Origin: an uncultured Bacteroidales bacterium
GTDB lineage: Bacteria; Bacteroidota; Bacteroidia; Bacteroidales; F082
DNA: 64,000 nt
Reading direction: 5' to 3'
Assembly: GCA_947304185.1 (NCBI GenBank)
Contig: CAMZAM010000008.1
Span: forward strand, 18,027-82,026
Part shown: piece after piece, positions 34,585 through 43,978 of the stretch
How the letters are laid out: the number at the start of each line of letters is the position of its first letter
How positions within the stretch are numbered: the first letter of the stretch is position 1
Notes under the pieces: generated by a model
Databases searched by the model: none
The model's input: the letters and a program-made list of their open reading frames with translations, nothing else
What the model was told of the DNA's origin: nothing
Program-made: the position numbers and the translations under genes

Positions 34585-37500
34585 ATGTTTCTGATTTTCG
34601 ACACCGAGACCACAGGCTTGCCTCTGCTGAATAACGCCCCGCTGACCAACTTCGACAACTGGCCGCGAATGGTTCAGATTGCATGGCAACTGCACGACGA
34701 GCTCGGTAACTTCGTCGAAGCCCAGAATCATATCGTGCGTCCGGATGGTTTCGAAATTCCTATCAAGGCCAAACTGGTGCACGGCATATCTACTGAATAC
34801 GCCCTTGAACACGGCGAAGCGCTTACCGATGTCTTGAATATGTTCCTCGAAGCGGCAAAGAAAGCCAAATACCTCGTCGGACATAACATCAACTTCGATC
34901 TCAGCATCGTAGGCTGCGAATTTCTGCGCGACCGAGGCGAGAATCCTTTGCCAGATTGGAAAATCGTAGACACCTGCACCGAAAAGACAGCAGCATTTTG
35001 CCAGTTCCCAGGTGGCGGTCATGGACGCTTCAAACTTCCTAAACTCATTGATTTTCACAAGCTTCTGTTCGGAGAAGACTTCAGCTCGGCTCATAACGCC
35101 TGCGCTGATGTGGAGGCTACAGCACGCGTGTTCCTTGAATGTGTCCGTCTCGGAGTGCTCGATAATACTGACATCCCAGAAGGAGATGAGTTCTTTAAAA
35201 AGTTTAAAGAGGCGAATCCCGATGTAATGAAATCTGTCGGAATCGAGATAAAACCGAATTACGAGGTTCAAGAAGAACCCCCAATAGAGGCAAAAGTTGA
35301 GGAAAAACCTGTGGAAACGCCAGATAAACCTGATGAAATCAAGTTTACACATCTGCACGTCCACTCGCATTTCTCAATCCTCGACGGAATGTCGAAGATC
35401 CCGGATCTGGTCAATAAATGTCTGAAATACAACATGTACGCCATGGCGCTAACTGATCATGGTAACATGTTTGGAATCAAAGAGTTAGCTGATTATTCTG
35501 ATAAGGTCAATGGAAAAGTAAAAGATAAGATAAAGGAACAAGAGGCTATTTTAAAAAAAGAAGACGCTACCGAAGAGGAGAAAGCCGCTGCTAATCAGGA
35601 GATTGAGAAGCTTAACAAGCAGTTCTTTAAGCCTATTTTCGGTACTGAGGCTTATTGCGCTCCAGTGAATATCGCTAAACGTGAAGGTCGTAACGACCGC
35701 GGATGGCACCTTATCTTATTGGCAAAGAACAAGACCGGCTACAAAAACCTCTGTAAGCTGGCATCAATAGCATATACTGACGGTTTCTACTATAACCCGC
35801 GTATCGACCACTCGCTTTTGGAGAAATATCACGAGGGAATTATCGCGAGTTCGGCTTGTCTCGGTGGCGAGGTGCCGCAGAAGATTATGAACGGCGACAT
35901 CAAAGGCGCTGAAGAGACGATAATGTGGTTTAAATCGTTGTTTGGCGACGATTATTACCTTGAGCTTCAACGACATAAGACCGATAAGCCTGGCGGTGAC
36001 ACAGAAGTATATGCACGTCAGGTGGAGGTCAATAAAGTCATTTTGGAACTGGCGAAAAAGACCAATACCAAGGTCATCTGCACCAACGATGCGCATTTCG
36101 TTGAGGAGGAACATGGCGAGGCTCACGACCGCTTGATTTGCTTGAGCACAGGCAAAGACCTCGACGACCCGACACGAATGCATTACACCAAGCAGGAATG
36201 GCTTAAGACGCCAGAAGAGATGTACAAGATTTTCTCTGATGTGCCGGAAGCCCTTGCAAACACTATGGAAATCGCCGATAAGGTGGAGTCGTATTCCATC
36301 AATTCCGACCCGATAATGCCGGAGTTCGACATCCCGAAGGAGTTCGGGACAGTTGAGGAATACAAGAAAAAATTCACCGAAGAGGATTTGTTCAACGAGT
36401 TCACGCGCAACGAACACGACGAGGTGGTGATGAGTCAGGAGGCGGCAGAGAAGAAGATCAAGAAAATGGGTGGCTACGAGAAGTTGTACCGTATCAAACT
36501 TGAGGCTGACTATCTCGCGAAACTGGCTTGGGAAGGCGCTAAGATGCGCTACGGCGAAAATCTCACCGATGAGCAGAAGGAACGTATCAACTTCGAGCTG
36601 CATACCATGAAATCGATGGGATTCCCGGGTTACTTCCTCATCGTGGCGGATTATATCCGTGGCGCACGTGAAGAACTGGGCGTTTCTGTCGGTCCGGGTC
36701 GTGGCTCGGCCGCAGGCTCCGTTGTGGCTTACTGCTTGAAAATCACTGATGTAGACCCGCTGAAATACGACTTGCTGTTTGAGCGTTTCCTTAATCCTGA
36801 CCGTATCTCATTGCCTGATATCGACGTTGACTTCGATGATGACGGACGTGGTAAGGTACTCGACTGGATCACTCAGAAATACGGCAAAGAGAAGGTGGCG
36901 CACATCATCACCTACGGCACGATGGCAGCAAAATCGGCCATCCAGGATGTGAGCCGTGTGCAGAAGATTCCGCTGTCAGAAGTTGCTACCATCAAGAGTT
37001 ATATCCCTGATCGCAGCTTCCCTGATAACATCAAGGATGAAAAGGGTAAGTCGCCGAAGGTGAACCTCAAAAACTGCTACAAATACGTGCCTCAGTTAAA
37101 AGAAATGCTTGAGGGCGATAATGAAAATGTGTCGTCAATGCTAACGTATGCTGAGGAACTCGAAGATACGAACCGTCAGGTGGGCATACATGCTTGCGGC
37201 GTCATCATCGGTGCTGATGACCTGACGAAATTCGCACCTGTCTGTACCATCAAAGATAAGGATACAGGCGAGGATGTGCTTGTCACTCAATACGATGGAC
37301 ACGTGGTTGAGAACGTCGGTCTTATTAAGATGGACTTCCTTGGCTTGAAGACCTTGACGCAGATTAAAGACGCTCTCGCCAATATCAAGAAAACACATGG
37401 CATAGACCTCGATATCGACCATATCCCGATTGACGATAAGGAGACTTTCGCTCTGTTCAGTTCGGGTAATACCATCGGCACGTTCCAGTTTGAATCGCCT

Positions 37501-39174
37501 GGCATGCAGAAATATCTGAAAGAGCTGCAACCCACTGTGTTTGAGGATCTTATCGCTATGAATGCGCTCTATCGTCCGGGCCCGATGGATTACATCCCGA
37601 AGTTCATTGCACGTAAGCAAGGCAGGGAACCGATTTCCTACGACTTCCCGGAGATGGAGAAATACCTGAAGGATACCTACGGCGTGACCGTGTATCAGGA
37701 GCAGGTGATGCTTCTGTCGCGACAGCTTGCCAACTTCACCCGTGGTGAGTCGGATACCTTGCGTAAAGCTATGGGTAAGAAGCAGATAGCGAAGATGATG
37801 GAGCTCAAGGACAAGTTCATGAAACAAGGTCAGGAGCTTGGTCACGACGCTAAAACGCTCGAGAAGATTTGGAATGACTGGGAGAAATTTGCATCGTACG
37901 CGTTCAACAAATCGCATGCAACATGTTATTCGTGGATCGCTTATCAGACAGCTTATCTCAAAGCCCATTATCCTGCAGAATTCATGGCAGCAGTGTTGAA
38001 TTCGAGCATCCGCGACGCTGAAGAGGTTATCTTCATGCTTGACGAATGTAAACGAATGAAAATCAACGTGTTGCCGCCTAATGTTAATAGGTCGGAGTAT
38101 AAGTTTACCGTCGATGAGAAAGGCAATATCTGCTATGGCTTGGGTGGCATCAAGGGCATTGGAGAGGTGGCCGATGTCATCAAAGACGAACGAGAGGCCA
38201 ATGGCCGTTTCACCAGTTTTGCCGATTTCATGGCGAGAGTGGGAGCGAAGAGCCTTAATAGAAAAGTGTTGGAACAGCTAGCAAGAGCAGGCGCTTTCAG
38301 CGATTTTACGGAGCTTCATCGTGCAGCATATTTCTATATCGCTCCAGGCGAGAAGATGAATTTCATCGAGAAGTCGATAAAGCAGGTAAACGCGAGCAAC
38401 GAACGTAAAAACAATGCTCAGATCGACCTCTTCGGAGAGCTTGAGGCCGCTGGTGGTGACGACTTGTTTAAACTCGATATCCCTGAATGCGAACACTGGT
38501 CGAACATCAAGATGTTGGAAGAGGAAAAAGACGCCATCGGATTCTTCCTTAGCTCGCATCCGCTTGACGCTTATGAATATACGATAAGGTATTTCATCGA
38601 TACTAAGCTGGAGAATCTGCAAAATGTCATACAAAATAAGAAAGGTGTTACGGTTCATATCGCCGGAATAGTGACTAACTCGGTCGATATGACTACCAAG
38701 GCAGGTAAGGCTTTCGGTAAGTATAGCATTGAGGATCAGACAGGTAGCTATGATTTCCCTCTCTTCAGCGAGACATATCTAAAATTCAAACATTTGTTCG
38801 TCTTAGGTACACCGCTGATGATTACAGGAATCGTTCAGGAACCTTATTATAACAGGGATTTGCCAGACGATAAGAAACGTCCTAATGAGCTTAAGATACT
38901 GGATGTAACTCTGCTTGAGACTGTGTTTGATAAATCGAAGCGCGAGGCGAAATTCTGCTTGGATATCAATAAGTTAACAAGCGAAAACGTGAAGGCGGTC
39001 ATCGATATCTTCAAGGAAAACCCTGGAAATCAGCCGTATTCAATGATGTTGGTTGACAAGAAGCACAACATGACTTGCTCGACGCATCCTGAGAAAGGCA
39101 AGATCAATGCTGAGGCGGTTTTCAAAAAAATGAACGATTATAGCGATTTAATAACTTACGATTTGTTAAAATAA
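34585..39174 (+). CDS. dnaE: DNA polymerase III alpha subunit with fused N-terminal exonuclease
   Basis: 1529 residues, about 350 longer than E. coli DnaE. Residues 1-200 are a DEDDh exonuclease (D6 and E8 in FDTETTGLP, HNINFD, HNACADVEA). After a charged linker rich in E, P and K (about 215-252), the PHP domain starts at F254 (FTHLHVHSHFSILDGM). The polymerase palm has GPGRGSAAGS and the metal-binding aspartates in PDIDVDFDDDGRG (D745, D747, D749). Helix-hairpin-helix and OB parts follow. This is the replicative polymerase. The fused exonuclease probably proofreads in cis. A coiled insertion occurs in the PHP part near residue 310 (KEQEAILKKEDATEEEK). Confidence 0.96.
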   Translation: MFLIFDTETTGLPLLNNAPLTNFDNWPRMVQIAWQLHDELGNFVEAQNHIVRPDGFEIPIKAKLVHGISTEYALEHGEALTDVLNMFLEAAKKAKYLVGHNINFDLSIVGCEFLRDRGENPLPDWKIVDTCTEKTAAFCQFPGGGHGRFKLPKLIDFHKLLFGEDFSSAHNACADVEATARVFLECVRLGVLDNTDIPEGDEFFKKFKEANPDVMKSVGIEIKPNYEVQEEPPIEAKVEEKPVETPDKPDEIKFTHLHVHSHFSILDGMSKIPDLVNKCLKYNMYAMALTDHGNMFGIKELADYSDKVNGKVKDKIKEQEAILKKEDATEEEKAAANQEIEKLNKQFFKPIFGTEAYCAPVNIAKREGRNDRGWHLILLAKNKTGYKNLCKLASIAYTDGFYYNPRIDHSLLEKYHEGIIASSACLGGEVPQKIMNGDIKGAEETIMWFKSLFGDDYYLELQRHKTDKPGGDTEVYARQVEVNKVILELAKKTNTKVICTNDAHFVEEEHGEAHDRLICLSTGKDLDDPTRMHYTKQEWLKTPEEMYKIFSDVPEALANTMEIADKVESYSINSDPIMPEFDIPKEFGTVEEYKKKFTEEDLFNEFTRNEHDEVVMSQEAAEKKIKKMGGYEKLYRIKLEADYLAKLAWEGAKMRYGENLTDEQKERINFELHTMKSMGFPGYFLIVADYIRGAREELGVSVGPGRGSAAGSVVAYCLKITDVDPLKYDLLFERFLNPDRISLPDIDVDFDDDGRGKVLDWITQKYGKEKVAHIITYGTMAAKSAIQDVSRVQKIPLSEVATIKSYIPDRSFPDNIKDEKGKSPKVNLKNCYKYVPQLKEMLEGDNENVSSMLTYAEELEDTNRQVGIHACGVIIGADDLTKFAPVCTIKDKDTGEDVLVTQYDGHVVENVGLIKMDFLGLKTLTQIKDALANIKKTHGIDLDIDHIPIDDKETFALFSSGNTIGTFQFESPGMQKYLKELQPTVFEDLIAMNALYRPGPMDYIPKFIARKQGREPISYDFPEMEKYLKDTYGVTVYQEQVMLLSRQLANFTRGESDTLRKAMGKKQIAKMMELKDKFMKQGQELGHDAKTLEKIWNDWEKFASYAFNKSHATCYSWIAYQTAYLKAHYPAEFMAAVLNSSIRDAEEVIFMLDECKRMKINVLPPNVNRSEYKFTVDEKGNICYGLGGIKGIGEVADVIKDEREANGRFTSFADFMARVGAKSLNRKVLEQLARAGAFSDFTELHRAAYFYIAPGEKMNFIEKSIKQVNASNERKNNAQIDLFGELEAAGGDDLFKLDIPECEHWSNIKMLEEEKDAIGFFLSSHPLDAYEYTIRYFIDTKLENLQNVIQNKKGVTVHIAGIVTNSVDMTTKAGKAFGKYSIEDQTGSYDFPLFSETYLKFKHLFVLGTPLMITGIVQEPYYNRDLPDDKKRPNELKILDVTLLETVFDKSKREAKFCLDINKLTSENVKAVIDIFKENPGNQPYSMMLVDKKHNMTCSTHPEKGKINAEAVFKKMNDYSDLITYDLLK

Positions 39175-39175
39175 T

Positions 39176-39183
39176 TATCTTTG
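39176..39183 (+). promoter_or_regulatory. trxA promoter -7 element
   Basis: TATCTTTG begins 2 bases after the dnaE stop, 22 bases before the trxA ATG. The -33 element is unclear. Confidence 0.6.
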
Positions 39184-39205
39184 CAACAACTAAAAATTTA
39201 ATATT

Positions 39206-39523
39206 ATGGCAGTACATATCACAGAAGAAAACTTCGAGGCTGAAGTCTTGAAGTCGGAACTCCCAGTAATGGTTGACTTTGGTGCAACATGGTGCGGTCC
39301 ATGCCGCATGATTGCTCCTTATATGGATCAGCTCTCAGACGAATTTGCTGGCAAGGCAAAAGTGGCAAAAGTCGACGTTGACGAATGCCCAGGAGTGTCA
39401 GCAAAATTTGGCATCAGAAACGTCCCGACAGTCCTGTTTTTCAAGAACGGTGAAATCGTCGACAAGAACGTCGGTGCAGCTCCAAAAGCAGCGTTTGAAG
39501 AAAAGCTGAAGAAATTAATTTAG
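39206..39523 (+). CDS. trxA: Thioredoxin
   Basis: 105 residues with the active site WCGPC (W29, C30, C33) and the cis-proline region RNVPTVLFFKNGE. It is a cytoplasmic dithiol-disulphide oxidoreductase that reduces ribonucleotide reductase, peroxiredoxins and Msr enzymes. It has its own promoter just after dnaE. It might supply electrons to the free-methionine sulfoxide reductase at 46.8 kb, a guess. Confidence 0.97.
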   Translation: MAVHITEENFEAEVLKSELPVMVDFGATWCGPCRMIAPYMDQLSDEFAGKAKVAKVDVDECPGVSAKFGIRNVPTVLFFKNGEIVDKNVGAAPKAAFEEKLKKLI

Positions 39524-39603
39524 TTAAAAGAGGAAAGTTAAAAGTTAAAAGAGGGTGCAATTAAATATCTATTAACCTTTATCTTTTAACTTTTAACCAA
39601 GAT
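39524..39603. repeat. Inverted TTAAAAG repeat between trxA and the DUF58 gene
   Basis: A perfect 16-bp inverted pair: GTTAAAAGTTAAAAGA at 39537-39552 and TCTTTTAACTTTTAAC at 39582-39597, with a 29-base loop. It belongs to the same family as the runs at 16199, 18568 and 26047. Confidence 0.8.
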
Positions 39604-40530
39604 ATGATTGATAAAAACAACATTGCTCCTCTTGGGAGTCTCGAGTTTCATGCCCGACAGATTGTCGAGGGCTTCATCACGGGACTTCACAAGAGTCCGT
39701 TTCATGGGTTTTCAGTCGAGTTTGCGGAACATCGCTTGTATAACACTGGCGAGCCAATCCGTAATATCGACTGGAAACTTTATGGTCGGACCGAAAAACT
39801 GTTTGTGAAACGTTATGAGGAGGAGACCAACCTCCGTTGCCAGCTTGTGGTGGATACAAGCTCAAGCATGTATTTTCCTGTAAAACAAAGACTTGACTAT
39901 CAAAATCCTAACAAACTTTGGTTTGCTGTTTACAGTGCCGCTGCATTGATGGAGTTGATGCGCCGTCAGCGTGACGCAGTGGGTCTTGATTTGTTTGACG
40001 ACGATGTGACGATTCACACCGAGGCGAAGCTCGCTCCAGTTCATATCAATATGATTTACAATGAGTTGGCGAAACTGTTGTTGCCTTACAACAAGAACGA
40101 TAAGAAAGAGACCAACGCCACTGCTTGTCTGCACAAAATCGCAGAGATGACGCACAAACGTTCGCTCGTCATCATCTTCAGCGACATGCTTGAAAATATG
40201 GCCAGTTACGCCGATTTGTTTGCGGCTCTTGAACATCTGCGTTATAACAAACACGAGGTGGTTTTGTTCCATGTACACGACGGACTTCTCGAGCAGAAGC
40301 TGGAATTTGAGAACCGTCCGTATCGTTTTGTCGACCTCGAATCTGGCGACGTGGCTAAGCTCAACCCGACTGAGGTTAAGGAGAAATACGAGCAAATCAT
40401 GAAGGCGCGGAAAGACGAGCTACTGCGCCATTGCTACCAATACCAAATCGACTACGTCGAGGCCGACATCAACAAGCTGTATGACCAGGTGCTGACAGCC
40501 TATCTGATAAAACGCGAAAAGTTATATTAA
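39604..40530 (+). CDS. DUF58 domain protein
   Basis: 308 residues, no membrane segment. The DUF58 hallmark is the stretch GEPIRNIDWKLYGRTEKLFVKRYE (about 49-72), followed by a VWA-like fold with DTSSSMY (a MIDAS-type motif, near residue 89) and a later SDM in IIFSDMLENM. DUF58 proteins typically work with MoxR AAA ATPases and BatA-like VWA proteins in envelope stress or enzyme maturation. No MoxR gene lies nearby here. The gene stands alone after a repeat and meets the HhH gene tail to tail with 2 bases between. Confidence 0.9.
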   Translation: MIDKNNIAPLGSLEFHARQIVEGFITGLHKSPFHGFSVEFAEHRLYNTGEPIRNIDWKLYGRTEKLFVKRYEEETNLRCQLVVDTSSSMYFPVKQRLDYQNPNKLWFAVYSAAALMELMRRQRDAVGLDLFDDDVTIHTEAKLAPVHINMIYNELAKLLLPYNKNDKKETNATACLHKIAEMTHKRSLVIIFSDMLENMASYADLFAALEHLRYNKHEVVLFHVHDGLLEQKLEFENRPYRFVDLESGDVAKLNPTEVKEKYEQIMKARKDELLRHCYQYQIDYVEADINKLYDQVLTAYLIKREKLY

Positions 40531-40532
40531 CG

Positions 40533-42539
40533 TCACATTTTCCAGATTATCTGGATTTTCCCTTCAGTTCTAACATTTCCCTCTATCTTTTCCAATCCGC
40601 TACCTATTTCATTGACGTCGCTGTAGATAGTGCAGCCGATCTTTGCGTTTATGGCGATTCCCCATCGGAGCTTTACCTTTCCTAAAAGATAGAGTCTCAT
40701 ACCCTTATGATAAAGACTACCGATTGAAAACGAGTTTAGTATGTCATTTTCGTAAGCGTAGACGGCGCCTTTGGGACTGTCGAACAACGCATAACGGAAG
40801 GCGAAACTGTAAGGTCGATTCTCTGGATTATATAGAATATCCTGATAAATGAGATAGCATGTGCCATTTTTCGGCACATCTTTATTGGTTGTTAATTCTA
40901 CACGATTTTTTAATATATAATCGCTGCCGACAGGGTAGGTGACGTGAAAACGAAGCGACATCTTGCGGTCGTGAATTATAGAGCGCATATATGTGTTTTC
41001 ACTTGGACCGTTTTTCTCCTTGTCTTTATATCGTAAATGAATGAAAAACAACGATTTACTATTAATTTGATGCTCAACCTGAAGGTTGTAATCTTGCGCT
41101 CGACTTGGTGCATAGGCTGAGGTCTTGACCCAGTCGGATTGTGGGAAATCGGCGGTAGCTATAAGTCGCCAACGTGGTGCAAACGTGATTGAGGTTGAGA
41201 GGTAAAGCCCTTTTTCATTGCGAGGACTACCAGAAGCGAAGGCGTTGCTGTAAAAGTTCTGATTTTTTTTATCATAATATCTGTAAAGCACAGTAAAATC
41301 TATGTATCCTGCAGGTTGAATGGTGGTACCGATCAATGCGGCAGGAGCTTTGTTATCACTTATGGCAGCTTCACCGTAGAAAGCTATCTTTCGTAGCACA
41401 TAATAGAAGTCAACACCTTGATTTACAAGCGTTCTACCCCGAAAGTAAAAAGTGTTGTAAAGCCGTGGATCGGGGCTGAGTTCACAACTTAAAAGAGTTT
41501 TATGAACGGTATAGCCGATCTGGAAATTTGAGTTTCGATAGCTGATGTTTCCTCCAAATAACTGTTGCGTAATCGCATGACGGTCAGCGAGTTCACTCTC
41601 AGTGCAATGTAGTCCCGTCTGTTGCAGCGAAGTCACCACCAACGGCTCACCGAGGCTGTCGACGACGCTGACATTGGCATCGGCTTTTTTGTTGGAGTAG
41701 AAGATTGTAAGATCGAACTTCCTGTAATTTAAGGTAGTTGCAACACCTCTAAGATATCTTGCTTCGTTAGCCGATTTTGAGGCTCGTATCTTTTTGCTTT
41801 TTCTCAAGAGTGAGCCTCCGCTAGCCGCAAATGCCATGCCTGAACCCATCGTAACTCCTTGACCAAAAGCGAGTTGATAGTCACCAAGCGCCAGCGTCTT
41901 AACAAATTCCAAGTCATGCACGACGCAATGAAATGACACGAAATCGAGGATGTTTTTCTCGCCGGCGTCTTTCTCCATCGCGAATCCTAATTCTAGCTTG
42001 TCACGCGAGGTGAAGCTGTATCTCAGTAACATTTTTCGAGGACTTCCAAGATATTTATCCTCTTTGTAACCTTCTTTTTCGTTAAAACACTGTTCAACTT
42101 GAAAAATCGTCTGATGCTTGCCGTATTTCAACAGATTTTTCACTCGAAATTTCTCGTTTTCGTGGGGTTTTTCAAAGCAAATCAGAGGTTTTATAATATT
42201 GATTGTCATCTCGTCGATGCCTTCAATGAAACTCAACTCATCAATCATAGTAATGTCGCCGAAATTCTTTCTATACGCATTTATATTCTCAATGATAAAC
42301 ACATTAACTAAATGTAACTCAATGAGTTGATTCAATTCTTCCTCATTATTGATATTGATTTTATTCTCAAAAATAGTCCAATAGTTTTCAATAAGATCGG
42401 TGAAGTCAATTTCTTCGGCGTTATCATCATTTTCAAGCATCCGCTCAATTTGGTCGACGATGATATCATCAGTAATGTCGTTTTGCGCGACAGCCAGACA
42501 CGGAAGTATTATTAATAAATGTATCAGAAACCGTTTCAT
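40533..42539 (-). CDS. Helix-hairpin-helix protein with outer-membrane barrel-like C-terminus
   Basis: 668 residues with a signal peptide (about 1-18, AVAQ). An HhH/ComEA-like region (about 60-125) contains ININNEEELNQL and DELSFIEGIDEMTINII. The rest (about 130-668) is a long series of amphipathic strands with many aromatic ends, typical of a beta-barrel, finishing with IEGNVRTEGKIQIIWKM. Such proteins are conserved in Bacteroidetes. DNA binding or uptake has been suggested, but nothing here proves it. Its ATG overlaps the stop of the upstream gene by 4 bases. Confidence 0.8.
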   Translation of the reverse strand: MKRFLIHLLIILPCLAVAQNDITDDIIVDQIERMLENDDNAEEIDFTDLIENYWTIFENKININNEEELNQLIELHLVNVFIIENINAYRKNFGDITMIDELSFIEGIDEMTINIIKPLICFEKPHENEKFRVKNLLKYGKHQTIFQVEQCFNEKEGYKEDKYLGSPRKMLLRYSFTSRDKLELGFAMEKDAGEKNILDFVSFHCVVHDLEFVKTLALGDYQLAFGQGVTMGSGMAFAASGGSLLRKSKKIRASKSANEARYLRGVATTLNYRKFDLTIFYSNKKADANVSVVDSLGEPLVVTSLQQTGLHCTESELADRHAITQQLFGGNISYRNSNFQIGYTVHKTLLSCELSPDPRLYNTFYFRGRTLVNQGVDFYYVLRKIAFYGEAAISDNKAPAALIGTTIQPAGYIDFTVLYRYYDKKNQNFYSNAFASGSPRNEKGLYLSTSITFAPRWRLIATADFPQSDWVKTSAYAPSRAQDYNLQVEHQINSKSLFFIHLRYKDKEKNGPSENTYMRSIIHDRKMSLRFHVTYPVGSDYILKNRVELTTNKDVPKNGTCYLIYQDILYNPENRPYSFAFRYALFDSPKGAVYAYENDILNSFSIGSLYHKGMRLYLLGKVKLRWGIAINAKIGCTIYSDVNEIGSGLEKIEGNVRTEGKIQIIWKM

Positions 42540-43363
42540 AGTCCTACCTCCCTTATTTTAAATATCAGGCTGCTTTGAAATGAAATGCCTGTATATTGGT
42601 TCATCGATGTGGAAACATCAATAACGACGCGGTTTAACATGTAGCCGACACCTACGCTGGCAGTCGCCGGATTGGTGTGTACACCGACACGGATGTAAAA
42701 CTCGTTCAAGGTGTGGTATTCCAGTCCGAAGCGGTAGTCGAGACGGCTTTCGGAGTTATATTCCACCTCTGATGTCGCTAAGAAATCTTTTGTCACCTTA
42801 TAAGTGAAACCGAATCGAAAAATCACTGGAACTCGTTCATTATGAATGGTTTTTAGCTTCACGTTGATAGGGTTGAAGACATAAACCCCGATGCATAAAT
42901 CATTGGTTATATCCGATTGGATTCCTAATTCAAATGTCGCTGTTCGTCGTTTTTCGTAGTCATCGGAGAAGTTAAACAGCAGATAGTCGAGCTTCAAGCC
43001 CATTTTAATATAAGGGCTGAAGGCTCGAGCATAGGCCAACGCGAGTTTGTTTTCGTTGAAATATTCAAACCCGAAACGGCTCATCGAAAGTCCGAAAGTG
43101 CCAATGTTTACTGGCATCACGAAAGCAGCGTTGTAAATACTTAGCTCTTTTATGAAAAATCGGTTTTCGTAGGAAAATCCTACGCCAAGAAAGTGATAGT
43201 CGGCCAAACCGGCCGGATTGTTTTGAATGCTCCAGAAGTCGTTAAACGACACCGAACAATTACCCATCGCATTGCTGCGACTGCCTGCAACACCTGATAA
43301 ATCCCAGGAAAAACAATGATTACAAAATAGGCACAGGCCTATTAGGAAAAGGCTTCTTTTCAT
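42536..43363 (-). CDS. Putative outer-membrane barrel protein (PorV/PorQ-like)
   Basis: 275 residues with a signal peptide (about 1-19). The mature start DLSGVAGSRSNAMGNCSVSF resembles the PorV/PorQ/FadL-like opening, followed by NNPAGLA and about a dozen predicted strands. It ends in FQSSLIFKIREVGL. It may form a small pore or act as a partner of the HhH-barrel protein, with which it is translationally coupled (ATGA overlap). A specific role is not known. Confidence 0.75.
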   Translation of the reverse strand: MKRSLFLIGLCLFCNHCFSWDLSGVAGSRSNAMGNCSVSFNDFWSIQNNPAGLADYHFLGVGFSYENRFFIKELSIYNAAFVMPVNIGTFGLSMSRFGFEYFNENKLALAYARAFSPYIKMGLKLDYLLFNFSDDYEKRRTATFELGIQSDITNDLCIGVYVFNPINVKLKTIHNERVPVIFRFGFTYKVTKDFLATSEVEYNSESRLDYRFGLEYHTLNEFYIRVGVHTNPATASVGVGYMLNRVVIDVSTSMNQYTGISFQSSLIFKIREVGL

Positions 43364-43393
43364 GATATTCAGTTTTTAGTCCTTAAATTTTCG

Positions 43394-43441
43394 CAAAGAT
43401 ACAAATTTTTTGAAAAATGTCAATAAAAATTTTTAACTTTG
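43394..43441. promoter_or_regulatory. Overlapping divergent promoters (barrel operon and DUF456 operon)
   Basis: Minus: TTG (43421-43423), 19-base spacer, TATCTTTG (43394-43401). Plus: TTTG (43409-43412), 21-base spacer, TAACTTTG (43434-43441). The two spacers overlap, so both promoters cannot be occupied at once. Confidence 0.7.
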
Positions 43442-43456
43442 TGCAAAATTTTGAAC

Positions 43457-43978
43457 ATGGATTATTTGTTAATTGTCTCTGCAATAGTAGTGCTGATCAT
43501 CGGATTGATCGGCGATATTATCCCAGGAATTCCTGGCACTCCCGTGAGTTATCTCGCACTTCTTCTGGTGCATTGGACCGACAGATTCAGTTATTCGCCC
43601 AAATTGCTTGTGATAGCAGGTTTTATCGGCGCAGTGATAACGGTTCTCGACTATGTCGTACCTGTTTGGGGTACAAAGAAATTTGGCGGCACCAAGGCCG
43701 GAGTGCGAGGCAGCACCATCGGCTTGATTGTTGGAATACTGGTACTTCCGATGCTTGGCATAGTCCTCGGACCATTTGGTATTCTTGGCATTCTGGGCGG
43801 TCCGTTCTTCGGTGCATACATCGGTGAAAAGATGGGCGGTACTCCTGATGATCATGCCTGGCGTTCGGCATTTGGCTCGTTTATCGGCTTCCTCGCCGGC
43901 ACATTCATGAAGATTGTTTACACCGTCGTTATAGGTTTTTATGTGGTAAGAAGCATAATTGAAGTTGCATTTAACTAA
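43457..43978 (+). CDS. DUF456 membrane protein
   Basis: 173 residues from the ATG at 43457. The TTG at 43439 lies inside the promoter and is rejected. Four or so hydrophobic segments with the DUF456 marks: GLIGDIIPGIPGTPVSYLALL near the start, then the glycine-rich GPFGILGILGGPFFGAYIGE repeat. These resemble small glycine-zipper membrane domains of unknown function. The stop shares one base with the rarA ATG (TAATG), so they are coupled. Confidence 0.88.
   Translation: MDYLLIVSAIVVLIIGLIGDIIPGIPGTPVSYLALLLVHWTDRFSYSPKLLVIAGFIGAVITVLDYVVPVWGTKKFGGTKAGVRGSTIGLIVGILVLPMLGIVLGPFGILGILGGPFFGAYIGEKMGGTPDDHAWRSAFGSFIGFLAGTFMKIVYTVVIGFYVVRSIIEVAFN

Noticed and set aside
34444..35370. A 308-residue open frame on the minus strand over the start of dnaE
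   Set aside because: It is antisense to a clearly coding exonuclease/PHP region, has no family motif, and overlaps the dnaE promoter. A shadow of dnaE.
43439..43456. TTG start for the DUF456 gene
   Set aside because: It begins inside the -7 element TAACTTTG. The ATG at 43457 gives the normal membrane start.
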